Of a stretch of 64,000 bases of DNA, positions 42,101 to 49,642 are shown piece after piece. The first letter of the stretch is position 1; each line of letters starts with the position of its first letter. The stretch is from the NCBI GenBank assembly GCA_021325275.1, contig JAJPHL010000050.1:1-64000 (forward strand), in the 5' to 3' direction. Made by a program: the position numbers and the translations under genes. Below the pieces are notes generated by a model. It made no database searches, had not been told where the DNA came from, and saw only the letters and a list, made by a program, of their open reading frames with translations. Source of the stretch: Terriglobia bacterium (GTDB lineage: Bacteria; Acidobacteriota; Terriglobia; JAJPHL01).

Positions 42101-42774
42101 TCGGTGTCAAACGCCTTCACCGCCACTTCCTGCACCGCGTCCATCGGCGGGCTGTAGGCGAGGCGGCCGTCCCAGGTGGAATCCGGCGATCCATCAATGA
42201 GAATTTCGTTCACCTGCGCGGGCGTGCCGCCGATGCTCAGCGCGGACGCACCGCCGAGATCGAACGGGTGGATCAATCCAGGCTGCGTGGTGGCGATCAC
42301 GCCCATCGACAGCGTCGCCAAAACCGCCGGCGTGCGCCCGTTGAGCGGAAGGTCTTCCACTTCCTTCGAGGTGATGGTCTGTCCAATCGTCGCGCTGGTG
42401 CTGTTCACGCCGGATACTTCACCCGTCACCACCACCGTTTGCTGCGCTTGACCCACTTCCAGGCGAATGTCGATCCGGATGTTGTCGCCGGAGCCGACGT
42501 GAACGCCGGAGCGGATGAATTCCTTGAAGTTGGGAGACTTCGCTGAAATGTCGTAGTCGCCCGGCAACAGAAACGGCACGTTGTACTCGCCCGAGTTGTC
42601 TGAAACCGTGGGCGTCACAACCGACGTGTGCGTTTCCCGCACTGAAATCTTCGCGCCCACAATCACCGCGCCCGTTTGGTCGGTGACAACGCCGTTAATC
42701 GTTCCGCGGAACGTCTGGGATGAAAGGGAAAAAGACAGGAAAACGAGGCTAGCCAAACCCACTCGCAACTTCAT
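39169..42774 (-). CDS. Oar-type TonB-dependent receptor with carboxypeptidase-regulatory domain
   Basis: A 1,201-residue outer membrane protein. A signal peptide (MKLRVGLASLVFLSFSLSSQ) is followed by a carboxypeptidase-regulatory-like domain (GTINGVVTDQTGAVIVGAKI, residues about 25-110). Next is a plug with the stretch VEDLPLNGRTPAVLATLS, then a 22-strand barrel ending in HIQFGLRFVF with the terminal Phe that Bam recognises. Acidobacteria carry many such Oar-like proteins, used to take up large sugars or peptides. ATG at 42774 is preferred over an upstream in-frame start because GAGGTG lies about 7 bases ahead and it gives a clean signal peptide. It is divergent from the membrane regulator at 43034. 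Confidence 0.9.
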   Translation of the reverse strand: MKLRVGLASLVFLSFSLSSQTFRGTINGVVTDQTGAVIVGAKISVRETHTSVVTPTVSDNSGEYNVPFLLPGDYDISAKSPNFKEFIRSGVHVGSGDNIRIDIRLEVGQAQQTVVVTGEVSGVNSTSATIGQTITSKEVEDLPLNGRTPAVLATLSMGVIATTQPGLIHPFDLGGASALSIGGTPAQVNEILIDGSPDSTWDGRLAYSPPMDAVQEVAVKAFDTDAAFGHTGGGTVNQILKSGTNMVKGSLWEFNQPNNLVANNFFANRDNLPNPALHYNQYGLQVGGPVWIPKVIDGRNKLFWLFSWEVIKDSQPISPYPTYISVPTADMRTGNFSAISTPIYNPLTAAANSGSGLVYTRQQFPNNIIPSADLNPIAQAYLKMIPLPNNGSAYSTTNFAAVTPTTDDYKNFLGRMDYAPSDRDRIFFDLRDTQYLQAKNDYFGNGLTASKLTRNNIGGTLDNVFTVNPTNVLDVRLNFTRMNEAHPSPTAGFNATSLGFPSYLAALSPFQQLPSLSFASTTSNTGYAIGSTGANLLPSQSLQLFATWSTIHGNHNMHFGLDFRQYNANFTSFGNSDGNFSFSANSWVKGPSANASSTVALGQDAAEMLLGLPTSGTYDLNVQSSFYEHYMGYFFQDDWRIRRNLTVNLGLRYDKDFPYYEKHSQVIDGFDPTATSPIAGAAQLAYAKNPLAQLPASQFAVNGGVTYPTDGHYYNQTSNLFSPRVGVAWTPDLLKGKTVIRAGFAMFVQPVAISQLTITGAYSTNPILNQYGYSQTTNMTVTNNSFLSIANTLSNPFPTGLTAPTRNALGLATNLGASINFIDPEIKDPYSVRWNFGIQHSITPSLVLEVAYVGNHGVHLPIYVTQLNTIPRQYYSTLPIRDNTTITSLTATTPNPFNGLIPGQSLGTSSTVAITQLLAKYPQFPNSVNSFSTGVIEQNASTGDSFFNSLNVRLEKRYGNGLSIIGNYVFSKLIEQVTYLNDVDLQAERRISPYDHPERIAFAVVYDLPVGKGRKFTVNSKVADAFFGGWTFNTVYQWQKGAPITWTNGSTTSPGDYVYLGGDLNLDNRQANKTAAGAALASFDTSLFLPAAAYSNAAVVGTTCNKTPTLANCALGDHIRTFSTTFPNLRQDGINELDPSVSKSFHFGETRYLQFRSEFYNVVNHPIFAAPNTTATNSAFGTITATANLPRHIQFGLRFVF

Positions 42775-43033
42775 GAGAGACACCTCACCAATGGGATAGA
42801 GCGCACTCACCAAAATGCTGAGTGTTATTGTCGCCGAATCCCCAGGTGCCTTGTCTAGGCTGGCAACCGTATAGAACCCCTCGACGCCGCCTGTAACACC
42901 TTGGTGAACAAGAACCTTGACCACAATAGGAAAGCGTTACCATAAACACCGTTCTCTACGGCTGCCTGTGTTAATATTCGAAGAAACGTGAGCGGTCGGT
43001 GGGGAGTTTTCGGTGGGAGTTAAAGGGGAAGCG

Positions 43034-44326
43034 ATGGCGTCGCAAGCAGGACAAGTCCCAGAGATTCACGGCACAGCCACCCACGCGCCGATCGATGCCG
43101 CCCTGATCCAGCTACAGTTGGAGCGCCTGCTGGCCAGCCCGCATTTGCGCCATTCCAAGCGCTGCCAGGCGTTGCTGAATTACGTGGTAGACGCCTACAT
43201 CGATGGGTCGCTCGACAAGGTCAAGGAACGCACCATCGGCTTTGAGGTTTTCCACCGCGACCCCGATTACGATACGAACGAAGACTCCGTGGTGCGGACC
43301 ACGGCGCTCGATATTCGCAAACGTCTGGCGCAATATTACGCCGAGGAAGGCCACGAGACCGAGCTGCGAATCCTGCTGCCGCCGGGGTCGTACGTTCCGG
43401 AGTTTCGCGTACCGGCGCCGCCCGCGACAATCGCGGCGACGGTAGCGGCGGAGCCAACCGAGCCTACGCCTGGAGCCGCGCCCCAAAAATCGCCGCGATG
43501 GATGCTGTGGGCCGGCGGCGTGGCGGCGTTGGCGGTGGTGGCGGCCGCGGTGGTGATCAGCGCGCGTTTTCGCGCCACCGAGCTCGATCTTTTCTGGAGG
43601 CCGCTCGTCGACGACGGCAACGCCGCGATCATTTGCATCGAACAGCCGCAACGTATCTACCGTTTCGAAGGACCGCGCTTCGATCGGTTGAACGAAATCA
43701 TGGTGGGCACGCCGGCCGCGCCCGCGCCGCCTGACGAAGTCCGGCAATCCACGTCGATCCAGCTCTCGGAATTGCGATCGGCGGGCGATCGCTACTTCAG
43801 CAACGGCGATCTCCTGGCGGCGATCCGGGTGGGCACGCTGCTTTCGCGCAAAGGAAAAAACTTTGAGGTGCTCGGTGACCGCGCTACGTCGTATCACGAA
43901 TTGCGCGGGCGTCCCGCGGTGCTGCTCGGACAGTTCAATCACAAGTGGATGACCGATCTGGGCGGCAGCTTGCGTTATCGGCTCGACAAAGATCCCGCGC
44001 GGCGCCTCTACTACGTGCGCGACCACTCGAACGGCGGGAAAATCATCGCGGAATCGACGGCGGAAGAGAATCGTCCCGACGAATATGTGATCGTCAGCCG
44101 CCTTTTTGACGCGGCCACGGAAAAAATGGTGATCGCGGTGGCGGGCATGACGTTCCGCGGAACCGCCGCGGGCGGCGATTTCTTGACCAACGCCTCCTAC
44201 ATCCACGACGCGCTGGCCGGCGCGCCCGCCGATTGGCCGCACAAGAATTTGCAAGTGGTGATCCGCACGGCGCTGGTGAGTGGCACGGCGGGTCCACCGA
44301 AAGTGGTCGCGACGTATTTTTGGTAG
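43034..44326 (+). CDS. Membrane-anchored putative regulator divergent from the Oar receptor
   Basis: A 430-residue protein. Residues 20-130 are a helical domain (QLERLLASPHLRHSKRCQAL, VKERTIGFEVFHRDPDYDT, SVVRTTALDIRKRLAQYY). It ends in LLPPGSYVPEF, which looks like the wing of a CadC-type regulator. One membrane helix (ALAVVAAAVVISARF) sits near residue 175, followed by a periplasmic domain of about 230 residues with no known motif. This is a common Acidobacteria gene type, likely a one-component sensor. ATG at 43034 follows AAGGGGA; a GTG at 43013 is possible. Position suggests it controls the receptor gene, 259 bases away. Confidence 0.65.
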   Translation: MASQAGQVPEIHGTATHAPIDAALIQLQLERLLASPHLRHSKRCQALLNYVVDAYIDGSLDKVKERTIGFEVFHRDPDYDTNEDSVVRTTALDIRKRLAQYYAEEGHETELRILLPPGSYVPEFRVPAPPATIAATVAAEPTEPTPGAAPQKSPRWMLWAGGVAALAVVAAAVVISARFRATELDLFWRPLVDDGNAAIICIEQPQRIYRFEGPRFDRLNEIMVGTPAAPAPPDEVRQSTSIQLSELRSAGDRYFSNGDLLAAIRVGTLLSRKGKNFEVLGDRATSYHELRGRPAVLLGQFNHKWMTDLGGSLRYRLDKDPARRLYYVRDHSNGGKIIAESTAEENRPDEYVIVSRLFDAATEKMVIAVAGMTFRGTAAGGDFLTNASYIHDALAGAPADWPHKNLQVVIRTALVSGTAGPPKVVATYFW

Positions 44327-44332
44327 ACTGCG

Positions 44333-44358
44333 AAGCGCCCGTTGGCCTACGGGCGCTT
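44333..44358. terminator. 10-bp perfect hairpin after the membrane regulator gene
   Basis: AAGCGCCCGT (44333-44342) pairs perfectly with 44349-44358 around a 6-base loop. It starts 6 bases after the stop of the regulator gene and is the obvious structure in the gap before the PPC-domain gene. There is no T tract, so a rho-independent role is uncertain; it may be an mRNA stabiliser. Confidence 0.45.
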
Positions 44359-44423
44359 GCGGACAGCCGCCAAACCGGCCGGCCCATTCTAAGGGCCGTC
44401 GCCACTGAACACCGGAGGCATCA

Positions 44424-44978
44424 ATGAAAAAAGCAATCGTTCTTCTAGCATTCGCCGCGGCGCTGGTCCCCTCGCTGATCGCGCAAGAAACGCGCCGAGA
44501 GGTTGTGAATCCCGCGCCGAATCCTGGCGACGATGCCAAGCCAAACAGCGACAAAGTGCCAGATGTTTACGCCATCACCGGACGTTTTGAGCGCGTGGTG
44601 GTGTTGCGTTTCAAGAACGATACCGACCTGCTGGCCGGACTTGAAAAGATGGTGCGGGAACAGAAGATTCGCAATGCCGTGATCCTTTCGGCATTTGGAT
44701 CGGTGACGTCCTACCACGTGCATCAGGTCAGCAATCGAACGTTCCCTTCGAAGAACACCTACGTCAAGAACCCAACAGGCGCAGCCGACGTGCTTGGCAT
44801 GAGCGGGTTCGTCATGGGCGGCCAGATTCATCCCCACATCACACTGGCAACGCCCGGCAAGGCCTTCGGCGGGCATCTCGAGCCGGGCACAAAGGTCTTC
44901 ACATTTGCTGTTGTGACGTTAGGCGTGTTGAACGACGACCTTGATTTTTCGCGCCTCGACGACAAAACGTTCCGCTGA
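44424..44978 (+). CDS. Secreted PPC (DUF296) domain protein
   Basis: A 184-residue protein with a signal peptide (MKKAIVLLAFAAALVPSLIA). Residues about 55-175 are a PPC/DUF296 domain: VVVLRFKNDTDLLAGLEKMV, NAVILSAFGSVTSYHVHQV, GGQIHPHITLATPGKAFGGH and GTKVFTFAVVTLGVL. The His cluster (YHVH, IHPH, GGH) is the usual metal-binding set of bacterial PPC proteins. Most PPC proteins are cytosolic or joined to AT-hook DNA-binding segments, so export is unusual. CGGAGG lies about 7 bases before the ATG. It converges on the DUF5060/DUF4038 gene by 7 bases. Confidence 0.82.
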   Translation: MKKAIVLLAFAAALVPSLIAQETRREVVNPAPNPGDDAKPNSDKVPDVYAITGRFERVVVLRFKNDTDLLAGLEKMVREQKIRNAVILSAFGSVTSYHVHQVSNRTFPSKNTYVKNPTGAADVLGMSGFVMGGQIHPHITLATPGKAFGGHLEPGTKVFTFAVVTLGVLNDDLDFSRLDDKTFR

Positions 44979-44985
44979 TAAACCG

Positions 44986-46812
44986 TCAATGCGCTTGGCT
45001 CTCGGAAACCAAGCGCAACCCCCAATCGTTGTCGCCCGGAAAGTCCGGCAGCGTGATGATGCCGATGACGCTGGATCTCAGCGATCCGGCCGGCACCCAG
45101 GTTCCCGCGCGAGGATCAAACCACTCGGCCCGATAAACGCTGTTGAGGCGCGCTCCACGAATCTGGCTGCGCGGGCAACCTTTTTCAAAGTAAACAAGAA
45201 ATATGTTCTTGTCGGGCGTACGCGCCGCGTAGGCCCAGCCTTCGTAGCCGCGCAAGACGGAAGTCTTGTTCGGAGAAACCAAGTCGGCGTCGGGCTGCAA
45301 ATCCCGGTAGCGCGTTCCGATGGCGAATGCGAAGTCGCGCAGGTAGCGCATCTCGCTGCCCGAGCGCCATTGGAACGCGTCCCACATCTTCACGGGCGCC
45401 GCATCCTCGATGTCCGCGCCCCAGATCCCTTCCGCTCCGTAGACGTGCCCGGCGAATCCGCCCGACAGAAAACTGCCGTACATGGCGGAGCGCACGAACT
45501 GATCGTCCTTTTCGGTTCCCCCGGGCGCGCCGTACTGATAGCCTCTCCCGTCGCCGAGCGAACGAGCGTCGGTGTAGCCGGAATAATAGGGTTCTCCATT
45601 AAGCGCGGGACGAGGCGCCGCGGCTCGAAATATCTCGGTGAGATACCAATAGTTGTTGTGCTCGCGCATGTTGCCGATCTGATGCAGCGTGACCCAGGAG
45701 TTGTCGCCCCAGTTCTCCAGCGTGGAAGGATTGGCGTTGGCGGAGAGCAGCGTGCCGAAAGGCGGCAAGCCGAATTTCTCTTTCACCTGTTCGATGGCCT
45801 TGGAATACTCCGCCGGACTGATCGTCTCGCTGATGATATCCAGATGAATCGGGCTGAGCACGGTGCTGTTGGCCTGATATCGCGACCAGATGTATTGGAT
45901 GAAACGCGCGTAGGAATCCGGCCATTGGTAATACTTTTTCCAGCACAGGCTGGCATCCCGCCTGGACACCTCGATGAACGGCACGAAACCTTGCTCGTTC
46001 AGGTAATCGATCTTGCGGTCCAAGTAGCGGAAGTACTCCGGATTGATGCGGTCGACGTCCGGGAACATTTGCTCGTACCCCGGGACTTTGCCTGGAAATA
46101 GAAAAGGCCGGCCGCCCTCGTTATCCATGTTCTTGGCGCTGTTAGCGCCGAATTCCAGCCAAGCGGAGCGCACCGTGGTCTTCTCGGGATCGTTCATCAC
46201 CACGCGCCAAGGCGATCCATCGGTCATCCAATTGGGAAACGCGGCGATCAGGTTGATCCAGTTGTAGCCCTGCGCCTTGCGATAGCGAACATAATCCTTG
46301 AATCCCGCGGACGGACCGATGGGGCGCTCGCGATCGTCGTCGTACCAACGGAAACGGTTCGTGCCGGCGGCCCACCAGGTGTCGCCCAGCGCGAAGAACG
46401 GCGTGCCGTCGGCGAATTGCAGGGCGTGTTGCTGGGGCGTGGCGCGAAGAAAACCGCGGCGCAGAGGATTCTGCCGCTTCTCTTCGTCGCTCCATCGTAA
46501 AGCCGTAAAGGATCCCGTCTTCGACGGCGCCGCGTCCGCCGGCGTGGAGCCGCTCTTCCATCTCCACACGCCTGGCTCGGTAGCCAACAAGCGGACGCGA
46601 AAGGTCCGGCCGCCGTCCCAGAACCCATAGATACGCTTGTAGAAGTTGGGTCCGCGGAGATCGACCCAAACGGTGACATCCTTGTAAGGATTTGCGAACG
46701 GACGAGCCAAGTCAAACGCGAGTTCCTGCTTTTCCCAAACATGTATCGCGGCCTGTGCCGGAATCGTGGCAGCAGCACAGAAAACCAGCGCGAGCCAGGC
46801 AGGTTTCCGCAT
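44986..46812 (-). CDS. Secreted DUF5060/DUF4038 glycoside hydrolase
   Basis: A 608-residue protein with a signal peptide (MRKPAWLALVFCAAATIPAQA). Residues 25-110 are a DUF5060 beta-sandwich (VWVDLRGPNFYKRIYGFWDGG, EPGVWRWKSGS). A DUF4038/GH140-like TIM barrel follows (FADGTPFFALGDTWWAA, GYNWINLIAAFPNWM, PIHLDIISETISP). It ends in a C-terminal sandwich (AEWFDPRAGTWVPAG). The start at 46812 gives a proper signal sequence; an ATG at 46842 is in frame. It is a relative of the interrupted GH140 domain at 12130, and here the motif after PFF is intact in phase. Substrate is probably a plant or microbial polysaccharide side chain. Confidence 0.88.
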   Translation of the reverse strand: MRKPAWLALVFCAAATIPAQAAIHVWEKQELAFDLARPFANPYKDVTVWVDLRGPNFYKRIYGFWDGGRTFRVRLLATEPGVWRWKSGSTPADAAPSKTGSFTALRWSDEEKRQNPLRRGFLRATPQQHALQFADGTPFFALGDTWWAAGTNRFRWYDDDRERPIGPSAGFKDYVRYRKAQGYNWINLIAAFPNWMTDGSPWRVVMNDPEKTTVRSAWLEFGANSAKNMDNEGGRPFLFPGKVPGYEQMFPDVDRINPEYFRYLDRKIDYLNEQGFVPFIEVSRRDASLCWKKYYQWPDSYARFIQYIWSRYQANSTVLSPIHLDIISETISPAEYSKAIEQVKEKFGLPPFGTLLSANANPSTLENWGDNSWVTLHQIGNMREHNNYWYLTEIFRAAAPRPALNGEPYYSGYTDARSLGDGRGYQYGAPGGTEKDDQFVRSAMYGSFLSGGFAGHVYGAEGIWGADIEDAAPVKMWDAFQWRSGSEMRYLRDFAFAIGTRYRDLQPDADLVSPNKTSVLRGYEGWAYAARTPDKNIFLVYFEKGCPRSQIRGARLNSVYRAEWFDPRAGTWVPAGSLRSSVIGIITLPDFPGDNDWGLRLVSESQAH

Positions 46813-46913
46813 CAAGCGAATCCTGGAAAGTCCGATTGGCATTTGGAGCTATTGTACGCCGGGAAAATGTACGCCGAGAAAACGGTGATCGCCGCGACGG
46901 GCAATCGCCGGCG

Positions 46914-47372
46914 TTATTGTTTTTGTTGTTTGGCTTGGGCTTTTTCCTGCGGACCGAACGTCTTCTCAGCTCCAACGATCAACGCCTGCTTCTCGGCATC
47001 GCTCAGTTTTGCCAAAGGATGCAGTGGAACGTAGAACCACAGCGGCATCTCTCCTTCTTCCACTTGCTCTGCAACATGCTTGGCATGACGCTGGGGCTTA
47101 TCCCATTCAGAAAAGTTCAAATGGCTGCGACCGCCGTGCACATCCCGCAGGACGAGCCAGGAAACGGGCGCGACGTTGGAGTACCACGGCCACGTGGTTT
47201 CGTTGCTGTGGCAGTCGTAACAAGCGCGGTGAAAAAGGTCACGTGTTTGCGGCGATTCCCACGCGGGTTCCTTGCTTACCGGCGGGTTCTGGTGGGAGTG
47301 GCCGAGGGGAATAAGTTGAATCAGAACCAAAGCCACCAACGCCCATTTGATGATCGTCTTGAAAACCTTCAT
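46914..47372 (-). CDS. Haem-binding domain protein with one CxxCH motif
   Basis: A 152-residue protein with an N-terminal signal or anchor helix (IKWALVALVLIQLIPLG). A single c-type haem site follows in RACYDCHSNETTWPWYSN (Cys-X2-Cys-His), with a conserved His-rich segment after it (EWDKPQRHAKHVAEQVEEGEMPLWFYVP). This is the haem-binding domain family often paired with cytochromes in Bacteroidota and Acidobacteriota. It is probably a periplasmic electron carrier. A basic Gln/Lys tail ends the protein. ATG at 47372 is used; a start 18 bases upstream is possible. Confidence 0.85.
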   Translation of the reverse strand: MKVFKTIIKWALVALVLIQLIPLGHSHQNPPVSKEPAWESPQTRDLFHRACYDCHSNETTWPWYSNVAPVSWLVLRDVHGGRSHLNFSEWDKPQRHAKHVAEQVEEGEMPLWFYVPLHPLAKLSDAEKQALIVGAEKTFGPQEKAQAKQQKQ

Positions 47373-47431
47373 CGTCACCCACGATACCACGTTGACGGCA
47401 AATCGTACTCAATACGCGTCACGAAGCGCAC

Positions 47432-49123
47432 TCAATAACCCTGGGCACGACCGCCACGCCGTCCGTCGGACCACCCTAGGCGCCAGCCGCTGCCTTCTTC
47501 CACTATCACGGCGTGCACATCGCCCTGCGAGCGCAGCCGCGGGTTCAACGTGTGCCCAAACGACTCCAGCTTTCGCGCGACGTCGAGCACCAGCGCGGCA
47601 GGTTCGGCGTCCACGCGATCGGGCAAGTATTGGTGATGGATGCGCGGATACTCGACGGCATCGCGCAACGACATCTTGGAGTCGATGATGTTGACGATCA
47701 CCTGAAAGACGGTGTTGGGAATGGTCGCCGAACCGGGCGATCCAAGCGCGAACCAGGGCGAGCCGTCGGCGTGCAGCACAATGGTCGGCGACATCGAAGA
47801 AACCGGCCGCTTCCCTTCTTTGATTTCGTTCTTCCCGCCGGCCTGGTTGCTAAAGCCGCTCATGATGTCGTTGAGCAACACGCCCGTGCCGTGAGCCATC
47901 ACCTGGGATCCGTAAAAACTGTTCAGCGTGTAAGTGTTGCTGACGATATTGCCCGCTTCGTCGATCACGGAAAAGTGAGTGGTGTCCTCGGATTCGTAGC
48001 CACTGGGTTGCGCCGGGCCGCTGGCGCTGGAAGGAGTCGCATGATCGGGCTGAATTGTCTTCGCCAGGTCGGCGGCGTGTTCCTTGCTGGTGAGCATCGC
48101 CACGGGAATGGTGATGAATCCCGGATCGCCGGAGAATTCCGCGCGGTCGCGATAAGCGCGGCGCATCGATTCGATCATGTAATGGCGCTGCTCCGACGAT
48201 CCTTCGTAGCCCAACCGCGCCGGATGCGTTTCGAAAATGTTGAGCATTTCGATCAGCGTCACGCCGCCCGACGACGACGGCGGCATCGAAAGAATCTTGT
48301 TGCCGCGAAACGTGCCGGCCACCGGATCCCGCTCGATGGCCTTGTACCCACGCAAGTCGCCGTAGCGAATTGTCCCGTTGTGCGCGGCCATGTCGGCGTC
48401 GATCAGGTGGGCGGTTTGGCCCTCGTAAAACTCGCGCCAACCTTTCTTCTGGATGCGCGCGATGGTCGCTGCCAATTCCGGCTGGCGCACCCATTCTCCC
48501 TGCTTGAGTGGACGATCCGCGCCGTGCAGGAAGATTCTCGCGCTATCGGGGAATTGCTTCATCGCGGGAACTTGTAACGCCAGGATCAACTCCATGCGCT
48601 GCGACGCCGGAAAACCGTCGCGGGCGAGTTTGCGGGCGGGTTCGAGATCGGTCTTCCAAGAAAGTTTGGCGAAACGCGCGTGAGCCATGCCCATCCCCGC
48701 GACGGTTCCGGGAACGGCCGACGCTTTATAGCCCACGGAATTCTCCCGCGGGTTGACGAACATTCCCGGGTGCGCCAAGGCCGGCGCCGTTTCTTTGTAG
48801 TCGATGGCGCGCGCCGTGCCATCGGCCATGCGCACCAGCATGTATCCGCCGCCGCCCAAGTTCCCGGCCTCGGGATGCACCACCGCCAACGCGAATCCCA
48901 CAGCGATAGCGGCGTCAACCGCATTGCCGCCCTTACGAAGAACGTCGAGACCCACGCGCGAAGCGATCTCGTTGGCGCTGGCGATCATGGCCTTCGGCGC
49001 CCGCTCCGGCTGGCTGACCATGGGACGCGCGGCCTTCAGTTCCAATCCACTCTGCGAAACTTCTTGAGCGGGAAGGAGGCCGGCAAAAAGTGCGACGACG
49101 ATGGCGACGAGGAGTCGCGGCAT
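47432..49123 (-). CDS. ggt: Gamma-glutamyltransferase (classical type)
   Basis: A 563-residue precursor with signal peptide (MPRLLVAIVVALFAGLLPAQ). The large subunit has GGNAVDAAIAVGFALAVVHP and NLGGGGYMLVRM. The autoprocessing nucleophile is the second Thr in EDTTHFSVIDEAGN near residue 375. The small subunit has NDIMSGFSNQ, KRPVSSMSPTIV and the oxyanion Gly pair in GSPGSATI. It hydrolyses gamma-glutamyl bonds such as glutathione in the periplasm. The first 30 or so bases of this gene plus upstream sequence are copied at 54460-54497. Confidence 0.93.
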   Translation of the reverse strand: MPRLLVAIVVALFAGLLPAQEVSQSGLELKAARPMVSQPERAPKAMIASANEIASRVGLDVLRKGGNAVDAAIAVGFALAVVHPEAGNLGGGGYMLVRMADGTARAIDYKETAPALAHPGMFVNPRENSVGYKASAVPGTVAGMGMAHARFAKLSWKTDLEPARKLARDGFPASQRMELILALQVPAMKQFPDSARIFLHGADRPLKQGEWVRQPELAATIARIQKKGWREFYEGQTAHLIDADMAAHNGTIRYGDLRGYKAIERDPVAGTFRGNKILSMPPSSSGGVTLIEMLNIFETHPARLGYEGSSEQRHYMIESMRRAYRDRAEFSGDPGFITIPVAMLTSKEHAADLAKTIQPDHATPSSASGPAQPSGYESEDTTHFSVIDEAGNIVSNTYTLNSFYGSQVMAHGTGVLLNDIMSGFSNQAGGKNEIKEGKRPVSSMSPTIVLHADGSPWFALGSPGSATIPNTVFQVIVNIIDSKMSLRDAVEYPRIHHQYLPDRVDAEPAALVLDVARKLESFGHTLNPRLRSQGDVHAVIVEEGSGWRLGWSDGRRGGRAQGY

Positions 49124-49166
49124 GAGCGGAATCATACCTTGTAGCGGAGGCCTTCAGGCCTGCTTC

Positions 49167-49195
49167 TTGACGTATGTACAATATGTACGTACAAT
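49167..49195 (+). promoter_or_regulatory. Strong promoter of the brnTA remnant, with overlapping repeats
   Basis: TTGACG (49167-49172), 17 bases, then TACAAT (49190-49195): the best sigma-70-like promoter seen in the window. The repeat GTACAATAT occurs twice across the spacer and -10, and GTAC-AATAT-GTAC forms a palindrome there, a probable site for BrnA autorepression. The expected start point (about 49202) coincides with the GTG of the toxin remnant at 49203, so the original toxin message may have been leaderless. Confidence 0.65.
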
Positions 49196-49202
49196 ATAGA
49201 TT

Positions 49203-49298
49203 GTGGCATTTGAATGGGACGAAGCCGGCAAGGCCGGTCTCAACTTTCGCAAGCATGGAGTGCGACTGCCCGATGAAAGACCGCTACGATTTCAGTAA
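49203..49298 (+). pseudogene. brnT: brnT toxin remnant (first 25 or so codons only)
   Basis: From GTG at 49203 the frame reads VAFEWDEAGKAGLNFRKHGV and then RLPDER before running out at a TAA (49296-49298). FEWDEAK..N..KHGV is the start of BrnT, a RelE-fold ribonuclease toxin of about 90 residues. The rest of the toxin is missing: the sequence passes straight into the ATG of brnA at 49273. So an internal deletion has removed the catalytic two-thirds of the toxin and left the promoter and the antitoxin. Confidence 0.8.
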
Positions 49299-49542
49299 GG
49301 GCAAGCGAGGCAGGGTGCTTCCGCCAGAACCTGAGCCAGAGGGCAAGACGCGGATAACGATTCGCTTGGATCAGGATATCGTGGATCGCTTTTTCGAAAT
49401 GGCCGAGCAATCGGGTGGCGCATCCGGCTACCAAACGTTGATCAACGCAGCGCTTCGAGAATACCTCGACGGAAAAGCGCCAAGGTTCGAGGCGACGTTG
49501 CGACGCATCATCCGGGAAGAGCTAAAGTCCAGCGCGGCCTAA
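49273..49542 (+). CDS. brnA: BrnA antitoxin (orphan)
   Basis: An 89-residue protein: an N-terminal toxin-wrapping segment (MKDRYDFSKGKRGRVLPPEP) and a ribbon-helix-helix DNA-binding domain (TRITIRLDQDIVDRFFEMAE, GGASGYQTLINAALREYL), as in the BrnA family. BrnA neutralises BrnT and represses the operon. The ATG at 49273 is the family start. With brnT cut to a fragment, this is an antitoxin without its own toxin; it could still act as a repressor or protect against a related toxin. The two frames overlap by 26 bases. Confidence 0.87.
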   Translation: MKDRYDFSKGKRGRVLPPEPEPEGKTRITIRLDQDIVDRFFEMAEQSGGASGYQTLINAALREYLDGKAPRFEATLRRIIREELKSSAA

Positions 49543-49642
49543 GCGCACCAGGGTTCGCTCGCATAGGCGCGCGTCTGAAGGTGCAGAAAACAACACCTAG
49601 ATTACCTAGGAGTGGGCCGCCAAGTAAGTTACGCGGCTAGGG

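Noticed and set aside
40006-42546. A very long open frame on the strand opposite the Oar receptor (846 codons)
   Set aside because: Its translation is Arg/Val/His-rich without any domain, and it lies wholly antisense to a receptor with clear signal peptide, plug and barrel. Such shadows arise from the codon bias of GC-rich genes.
44333-44400. A tRNA or small RNA gene in the gap after the membrane regulator
   Set aside because: There is a strong hairpin, but no cloverleaf, anticodon arm or T-loop sequence could be found.
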